Source: Actinomycetota bacterium (GTDB lineage Bacteria; Actinomycetota; Humimicrobiia; Humimicrobiales; Humimicrobiaceae). From it: DNA of 9,811 nt. The DNA is taken from NCBI GenBank assembly GCA_014360385.1, contig JACIXO010000023.1, positions 1 through 9,811 on the forward strand, given 5' to 3'. Both the position numbers and the translations under genes were made by a program. The notes below the pieces were generated by a model, which did not search any database, had not been told where the DNA came from, and was given only the letters and a program-made list of their open reading frames with translations. Each line of letters begins with the position of its first letter. Within the stretch, counting starts at the first letter, position 1. Shown in pieces: positions 5,684-9,811 of the stretch.

Positions 5684-7039
5684 CTATAAGGTAAATATTA
5701 ATCTTGCAATAGAGAAATAAATGAGAACACCCAGGATGTCAACGATTGAAGTCAGAAATGGGCTACTTACTACAGCAGGGTCTAGTCTAAGCTTTGTAAG
5801 AATAATTGGGAGAATAGCTCCAAGAAGATTTGAAATAATAACAATACAAACAATGGTCAAACCAAGCGTAAGCCCCAGCAGCAAACCCTGTCTAAGCAAA
5901 GCTATTCTAAGAAAGAATATAGACCCAAGACTTATACCTAGAAAGAGTCCAGTCAGAATCTCCTTTTTCACAACTGAAAACCATTTTCTTACAGTAAGTT
6001 CACCAGTCGAAAGAGCTCTAATAATAAGAGTAGCTGACTGGGTAGATGTGTTACCTCCAGTATCTATTAATGCAGGGATAAAAAAAGCAAGAGCAATAAC
6101 TGACTTTAGAACATCCTCATAACGGGAGATTACTGTTGAAGTCACAAAATCAACAATCAAAAGGATGGAAAGCCAGCTTATTCTTTTAAGATAAAGCACC
6201 AGGGGAGAAGCTACTGAGTATTTTATACCAACCGGAGCTATTGCAGCTCCCTTCTGGAAGTCCTCAGTTGTCTCTTCTTCCAACACATCTAAAATATCAT
6301 CGACTGTCACTATACCCATGAGAACTCCGTCCTTATCAATAACAGGCAAAGCAACAAGATCATATTTTTTCATTCGCCTGGCTGCTTCCTCCTGGTCTTC
6401 ATCTGCATAAATTGAAATAAATTTGCGATCCATAATTGACTCTACTTTTGCCTCAGGATCAGCCAGGATGAATTTCCGCAACGGCAAACTATCAATAAGA
6501 TGCCATTTGCTGTCCACAACATATACAATGTCAACTGTCTCTGCATCTTTTCCAAATTCCCTTATATGGTCAAGAGCCCTTCCTATCGTCCAGAAAGACT
6601 TAACCGCTATGTAATCCGGTGTCATTAATCTTCCCACACTTTCCTCAGAATAACACAAAAGGGAAAGGGCTTCCTTACGCTCCTCAGGGGGAAGAACATT
6701 TAATAATTTTTGAGTTATATTTCCCGGAAGGTCACCAAATACTTCTGTTCTATCATCAGGTGGAAGTTCAAGAATAATTTGTCTTATTTTCCTATTCCCA
6801 AGATTTTTCAAAATTTCCTCTTGCCTATCAGGCTCTAACTCAGCAAATACTTTCGCAGCCTTTTCTTTGGGCAAAAGCCTAAAGAGAAGTAGTCCAGTCT
6901 CTTCGTCAAAATCTTCCAATATGTGAACAAAATCAGATGGGGGGATGTCTTCTAAGATGTTTTTTATTTGCCTCCAATCTTTGCTCTCAATTAATTTGTT
7001 AAGAGTCTTTACAAGACTATATTCTTCATAGGTAATCAT
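5684..7039 (-). CDS. mgtE: Magnesium transporter MgtE
   Basis: Homodimeric inner-membrane Mg2+ channel gated by cytosolic Mg2+ (MgtE family). 451 residues from the ATG at 7039, a normal length. Domain order: MgtE N-domain helices (about 30-135), two CBS domains (about 140-200 and 205-260, opening with YSEESVGRLMTPDYIAV), then five membrane helices (about 290-451). The channel region shows PALIDTGGNTSTQSATLI and DPAVVSSPFLTSIVDILG; the acidic residue in the latter (about 434) corresponds to the conserved pore aspartate. I prefer the ATG at 7039 to the GTG at 7048: GGGAGGTGA lies 8 nt from the ATG but overlaps the GTG. Single gene; no M-box riboswitch was recognised upstream. Confidence 0.96.
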   Translation of the reverse strand: MITYEEYSLVKTLNKLIESKDWRQIKNILEDIPPSDFVHILEDFDEETGLLLFRLLPKEKAAKVFAELEPDRQEEILKNLGNRKIRQIILELPPDDRTEVFGDLPGNITQKLLNVLPPEERKEALSLLCYSEESVGRLMTPDYIAVKSFWTIGRALDHIREFGKDAETVDIVYVVDSKWHLIDSLPLRKFILADPEAKVESIMDRKFISIYADEDQEEAARRMKKYDLVALPVIDKDGVLMGIVTVDDILDVLEEETTEDFQKGAAIAPVGIKYSVASPLVLYLKRISWLSILLIVDFVTSTVISRYEDVLKSVIALAFFIPALIDTGGNTSTQSATLIIRALSTGELTVRKWFSVVKKEILTGLFLGISLGSIFFLRIALLRQGLLLGLTLGLTIVCIVIISNLLGAILPIILTKLRLDPAVVSSPFLTSIVDILGVLIYFSIARLIFTL

Positions 7040-7054
7040 AGGCTTCACCTCCCT
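7040..7054 (-). promoter_or_regulatory. Ribosome binding site deciding the mgtE start
   Basis: Minus-strand AGGGAGGTG (7054-7046) is 8 nt or less from the ATG at 7039-7037. The in-frame GTG at 7048-7046 is part of this site and so cannot use it, which shortens the protein by three residues. Confidence 0.75.
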
Positions 7055-7056
7055 TC

Positions 7057-7083
7057 TTAAGACAGCTCTTTTTAAGATAGCTC
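7057..7083. repeat. 12-bp direct repeat in the mgtE leader
   Basis: ttaaga-Y-agctc occurs at 7057-7068 and 7072-7083 with one mismatch and a 15-bp period, immediately upstream of the ribosome site. It overlaps the possible -10 element TATCTT (minus strand, 7079-7074). Confidence 0.6.
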
Positions 7084-7101
7084 AAAAGAGAACAATAACA
7101 A
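7074..7101 (-). promoter_or_regulatory. Possible promoter for mgtE
   Basis: Minus strand TTGTTA (7101-7096), a 16-nt spacer and TATCTT (7079-7074), each matching the sigma-A consensus at 4 of 6 positions. It would give a leader of only about 25-30 nt, which would leave no room for a riboswitch. Weak support. Confidence 0.25.
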
Positions 7102-7130
7102 TAGAAACAATTTTTCTAATCATTTGTCAG

Positions 7131-7212
7131 TTCTATCTCCTTACACCCAAATTTCATCTCAAATGAAATAAATAAAACACTTTTTTCTTCTATCTCCTGA
7201 CATCCAAATTAC
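7131..7212. repeat. 25-bp direct repeat flanking a 7-bp palindrome
   Basis: Copies at 7131-7155 and 7188-7212 match at 22 of 25 positions (ttctatctcc, then variable, ending ccaaatt-like). Between them lies ATTTCAT-N5-ATGAAAT (7151-7169), a perfect inverted repeat overlapping the end of the first copy. The unit lies 90-175 bp upstream of mgtE, in a place suited to regulation, but no factor can be named. Confidence 0.65.
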
Positions 7213-7387
7213 GAAAAAACTTTACAGCACTCATAAATAGCAAAATAGTAAAAATGATTCAAAAATAGGTGAAGGTAAATCAACCAATAAAAGGCGAAAA
7301 TTTAAAAAAAAGAACCATTAAAATATTGTTTTTATTCTGGAGCCCTGATTTTTAAAGCTCAAAAGAACAATTTTAGACCTTAAGATG

Positions 7388-7411
7388 CTTAGGAATAATC
7401 TTAGGAATAAT
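7388..7411. repeat. Perfect 12-bp tandem duplication
   Basis: cttaggaataat occurs twice head-to-tail at 7388-7399 and 7400-7411 in the spacer upstream of mgtE. It falls in a non-coding stretch with no other recognisable signal. Confidence 0.85.
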
Positions 7412-7497
7412 AAATCTCTCAGCAGGAAGTTATCAAACAACGGATTAGCTAATTAATAATAGTAACCTACCAACTTAGCAGTAGCTAAAATAATAGC

Positions 7498-7535
7498 ACA
7501 AAAAAATATAAATAAAATATTTATGAAGAATATTT
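7498..7535 (-). terminator. Weak AT-only hairpin after the GGDEF-EAL gene
   Basis: Minus strand AAATATT (7535-7529), 7-nt loop, AATATTT (7521-7515), followed by a T-rich stretch to 7498. Seven A-T pairs only, so it would be a poor terminator; it is 32 nt past the stop codon. Confidence 0.25.
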
Positions 7536-7566
7536 GTAAAGAATTTTAAGGAATTTTTCGCCATGT

Positions 7567-9811
7567 TTATAGATCCACTGGCTGGGGAACTCCATAATAA
7601 AAACCCTGCGCGTAATCTATTTCAAGCTTTTTTACAGCTTTAGCAACTTTTTGATCCTCAACCCACTCGGCAACTGTCTTCTTACCCAAAAGATCTGCAA
7701 GGAGTTTTATCGATTTTACAATTGCGTATTTATTAAAATCAGTATTAATTCCTCTTATTATGCTACCGTCGATCTTAAAAAAATCAACAGGTAAATCACT
7801 CAAAACACCATACGAACTAAACCCTGTTCCGAAATCATCAATAGCAAATTTGCATCCAAGTTCCTTTATACATTTTATTCCATATGCCAATGCCATTGCA
7901 TTTAACATTGAAGACTCAGTTATTTCAAAGCCAAGCAGATCTGGCTCTACTCCACTTTCAAGTATCAATTGTGTTAGTTTTTCCAAAAAGCCACTATCTA
8001 CAAGACTCTTGCTAGAAAGATTAACAAATATGCATTTGGTTTCATCCTCCTTCAATATTTTGATGACCTTACTTACAACCCAAAAAGTAATGTCATCAAT
8101 TAAGCCATAGTCTTCAGCCAACGGAATAAATACATCAGGTAAAATCATGCCGTGCCCATCATTATTACTGTTATCATTGTCACAAGGAAGTCTCAATAAT
8201 GCTTCGTAGTATGCAACTTTATTATTCTCAATATCTATAATAGGCTGGAGAAATAATTTGAATCCATCCTGTTCAAGAGCCTCCCTTATCCTCACTAGAA
8301 GACTAAATTTATCAGTACAATAGTCCTTTTCAGGCTCGTAGACAGCTATTCTATTCCTACCCATTTCTTTTGCCTGAAACATTGCTTTATACGCATTCGC
8401 AATGATTAAATCAGGAGACTTAGTTTCCTCAACCGGGATTAGACCGATACTTACAGTAAGATTGAAATTATTATTTTCCAGATTAATATTAAACTTATGA
8501 ATAATCTGGCGCAACCGTTCAGCCACTACCCTGGCTTTGTCCAAATCGTCTTGCTCAAAAAGCACCAAGAATTCGTCGCCACTGAATCTTGCTATTATAT
8601 CCTCTTTGCGGAGATGCCTCTTGATCAGCTGGCTTATTGTAATCAAAACTTTATCCCCGAAAGCATGTCTATAGCTGTCGTTAACAAGCTTAAAATTATC
8701 TATGTCAAGAAACATGAGAAAGCTCTTTGCGCCCCTTGAAGCTTTTGATATTGCCCTTTTTAGTTCATCCTCAAAACTCCGTCTATTAAGAACACCTGTG
8801 AGAACATCATGAGTTGCATAATATTCAAGTACTGATTTCTGTTTATCCAGTGAATCAAGCATCACGTTTATTTCATTTGCAAGCATAGATATTTCGTCAC
8901 TCCCATTGGCCTCTACTCTTTTTGAAGTATCAAGTAGTTTTCCTATCTTCATGGCATCTTGTGAAAGTTTCTGCAATCTAAAAAGAATTACTTTATCCAG
9001 ATATAGAATAAACACCAGCCCTATAACAATCCCAAATGAAGCTCCTGATGCCATGATGTAGTAAAAAGTCTTAAGACCCTGGTTATAGATGGCCGGAGGC
9101 ATGCTTAATTCAAAAAGAAGGCTAGGGGTTCCATAATAATCCTCTACCAGGACATATCCTCTTACCTCTTTGCTGTTAACATACTCTATAAAAGTATTCA
9201 AGCCTTGCGACAGAGTAGTTACCACCCTTCTAATTAGTGGATCAAGATCCTTATCCAACCTATGTACATCCACATGTATATTCAGTGTTTTTGAAATGTC
9301 GTAAAGCACCTCTTTATCCAGATAATATCCCCACACCAGCGATCCTACTGGGGGTCCACTTTCATCACTTTTCAGTATTTGTCGTGAACATATAAGCATT
9401 GGATTTTCTTCCAGCATGATAATCCCATAATTTGCGCTACCCACTTCTTCGTCACCATTCTTTTCATCATAATCAAGGAACACACTCCCGGGTTTAAAAT
9501 GTTCTTCAAGTTCAGAAGGAGTCTCTATTTCTTTCATAAGCTTATCATCATAAAACTCTTCATACACAATCTCTCCATCGTCATCTATGAAAAGCATAAA
9601 GTTTATCTGTAGATTTGCCAAAGTTGACGCACCAAGATTTGATGCTATATATTCCTGATTTCTCCTGAGCATAAAATTGTAGGTGTCATCCCACGCAGAC
9701 CAGTCATGTACCATTGTATCAAGATTCTGAAGTCTTCTGTTTATTAACTCCAATACTGACTTTAAGCCTCTATTAACTTCCTCATTTTGAAGTCTTTCAA
9801 ACTCTTCCAGC
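7567..9811 (-). CDS. Membrane CHASE4-HAMP-GGDEF-EAL c-di-GMP enzyme (5' end outside window)
   Basis: Bifunctional-looking c-di-GMP synthase/phosphodiesterase. The frame is open to the window edge, so the N-terminus, probably with a first membrane helix, is missing; the in-frame TTG at 9753 is not the start. Residues counted from the edge: CHASE4 extracytoplasmic sensor (about 1-245, hallmark DWSAWDDTY at 36-44), membrane helix (about 250-272), HAMP-like linker (to about 327), GGDEF (about 329-489) with active loop SGDEF (410-414) and inhibitory-site motif RKED (401-404), exactly five residues before it. The EAL domain (about 500-740) has EAL (536-538), FVNLS, ITES, DDFGTG (658-663), KID, AEWVE and QGFYYG, so all usual metal and catalytic residues are present. 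A short Asn/Asp-rich insert follows EALLRL. Both activities are plausible; which dominates cannot be read from sequence. Confidence 0.95.
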   Translation of the reverse strand, partial: LEEFERLQNEEVNRGLKSVLELINRRLQNLDTMVHDWSAWDDTYNFMLRRNQEYIASNLGASTLANLQINFMLFIDDDGEIVYEEFYDDKLMKEIETPSELEEHFKPGSVFLDYDEKNGDEEVGSANYGIIMLEENPMLICSRQILKSDESGPPVGSLVWGYYLDKEVLYDISKTLNIHVDVHRLDKDLDPLIRRVVTTLSQGLNTFIEYVNSKEVRGYVLVEDYYGTPSLLFELSMPPAIYNQGLKTFYYIMASGASFGIVIGLVFILYLDKVILFRLQKLSQDAMKIGKLLDTSKRVEANGSDEISMLANEINVMLDSLDKQKSVLEYYATHDVLTGVLNRRSFEDELKRAISKASRGAKSFLMFLDIDNFKLVNDSYRHAFGDKVLITISQLIKRHLRKEDIIARFSGDEFLVLFEQDDLDKARVVAERLRQIIHKFNINLENNNFNLTVSIGLIPVEETKSPDLIIANAYKAMFQAKEMGRNRIAVYEPEKDYCTDKFSLLVRIREALEQDGFKLFLQPIIDIENNKVAYYEALLRLPCDNDNSNNDGHGMILPDVFIPLAEDYGLIDDITFWVVSKVIKILKEDETKCIFVNLSSKSLVDSGFLEKLTQLILESGVEPDLLGFEITESSMLNAMALAYGIKCIKELGCKFAIDDFGTGFSSYGVLSDLPVDFFKIDGSIIRGINTDFNKYAIVKSIKLLADLLGKKTVAEWVEDQKVAKAVKKLEIDYAQGFYYGVPQPVDL

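Larger units (their letters stand above)
7040..7566. other. 527-nt spacer between the GGDEF-EAL gene and mgtE
   Basis: No supportable gene. It contains the direct/inverted repeat unit 7131-7212, the 12-bp tandem repeat 7388-7411, the 12-bp repeat 7057-7083, a possible mgtE promoter and an AT-only hairpin at 7515-7535. I looked for the Mg2+ M-box leader and for c-di-GMP riboswitch signatures (such as GGGACGCAAAGC) and did not recognise either on either strand. Short open frames of 23 and 29 codons occur but lack ribosome sites. Confidence 0.6.

Noticed and set aside
5721..6122. 133-codon open frame on the plus strand
   Set aside because: It lies entirely antisense to mgtE, has no ribosome site or family resemblance, and the mgtE translation is clearly the real one.
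7385..7456. 23-codon plus-strand frame containing LRNNLRNN
   Set aside because: The repeat is just the 12-bp DNA duplication read in frame; no ribosome site or promoter.
7475..7564. 29-codon minus-strand frame starting 2 nt after the GGDEF-EAL stop
   Set aside because: No ribosome site; the translation is a simple Phe/Tyr/Ile-rich product of AT-rich DNA and overlaps the possible terminator hairpin.
7049..7566. M-box or c-di-GMP riboswitch in the spacer
   Set aside because: Neither the conserved M-box segments nor GEMM core sequences could be recognised on either strand by eye; a covariance-model search would settle it.
9751..9753. TTG as start codon of the GGDEF-EAL protein
   Set aside because: The same frame continues to the window edge with helix-like sequence (LQNEEVNRGLKSV) that fits the beginning of a CHASE4 domain, and a membrane anchor should precede it; the gene is cut by the window.
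1..9811. CRISPR array, insertion sequence, tRNA or rRNA
   Set aside because: No regularly spaced repeats with unique spacers, no transposase or terminal inverted repeats, and no tRNA/rRNA signatures were found.

Overview
The window is AT-rich, with T/A-rich spacers, strong AGGAGG-type ribosome sites, TTG and GTG codons near starts, and a set of gene families typical of anaerobes. This suggests a low-GC anaerobic member of the Bacillota (Clostridia or a relative such as Halanaerobiales/Thermoanaerobacterales). That assignment is an inference from composition and gene content; no ribosomal RNA or other marker gene is present. All six convincing protein genes lie on the minus strand, so the window is best read from right to left.

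Layout, right to left. (1) 9811-7567: 3' part of a membrane-bound c-di-GMP signalling protein (CHASE4 sensor, transmembrane helix, HAMP-like linker, GGDEF, EAL); its N-terminus lies beyond the window edge. (2) 7566-7040: a gene-poor spacer of about 520 nt with several short direct and inverted repeats. (3) 7039-5684: mgtE, a CBS-regulated magnesium channel. (4) 5683-5326: a second long spacer with mutually exclusive complementary segments, a doubtful 40-codon plus-strand reading frame, and a sharp palindrome just before the next gene. (5) 5325-3961: a MATE-family multidrug/sodium antiporter. (6) 3960-3736: a spacer with a weak terminator, an extended -10 promoter, inverted repeats and a perfect 22-bp tandem duplication. 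(7) 3735-196: etfB, etfA and a GlcD-type FAD-linked 2-hydroxyacid dehydrogenase. (8) 195-1: an AT-rich tail in which I see no gene.

The most coherent functional unit is etfB-etfA-glcD. The gene order matches the EtfB-EtfA-dehydrogenase core of lactate-oxidising electron-confurcating complexes described in acetogens. EtfB carries the GDT-QVGP version of its nucleotide-binding loop, which is associated with bifurcating ETFs. The likely job is to oxidise lactate, glycolate or another 2-hydroxyacid and pass electrons through the ETF flavins. Here EtfA has no N-terminal ferredoxin domain, and no permease, racemase or Fe-S partner is visible, so both the substrate and the final electron acceptor are open.

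The other three genes (magnesium uptake, drug/cation export, c-di-GMP turnover) are separate single-gene units with long spacers and no obvious functional link to the ETF operon. I found no mobile element, CRISPR array, tRNA/rRNA or defence system, and no convincing new multi-gene system. The most unusual property of the window is non-coding: almost every spacer holds its own short tandem or direct duplication, usually close to a promoter or gene end.
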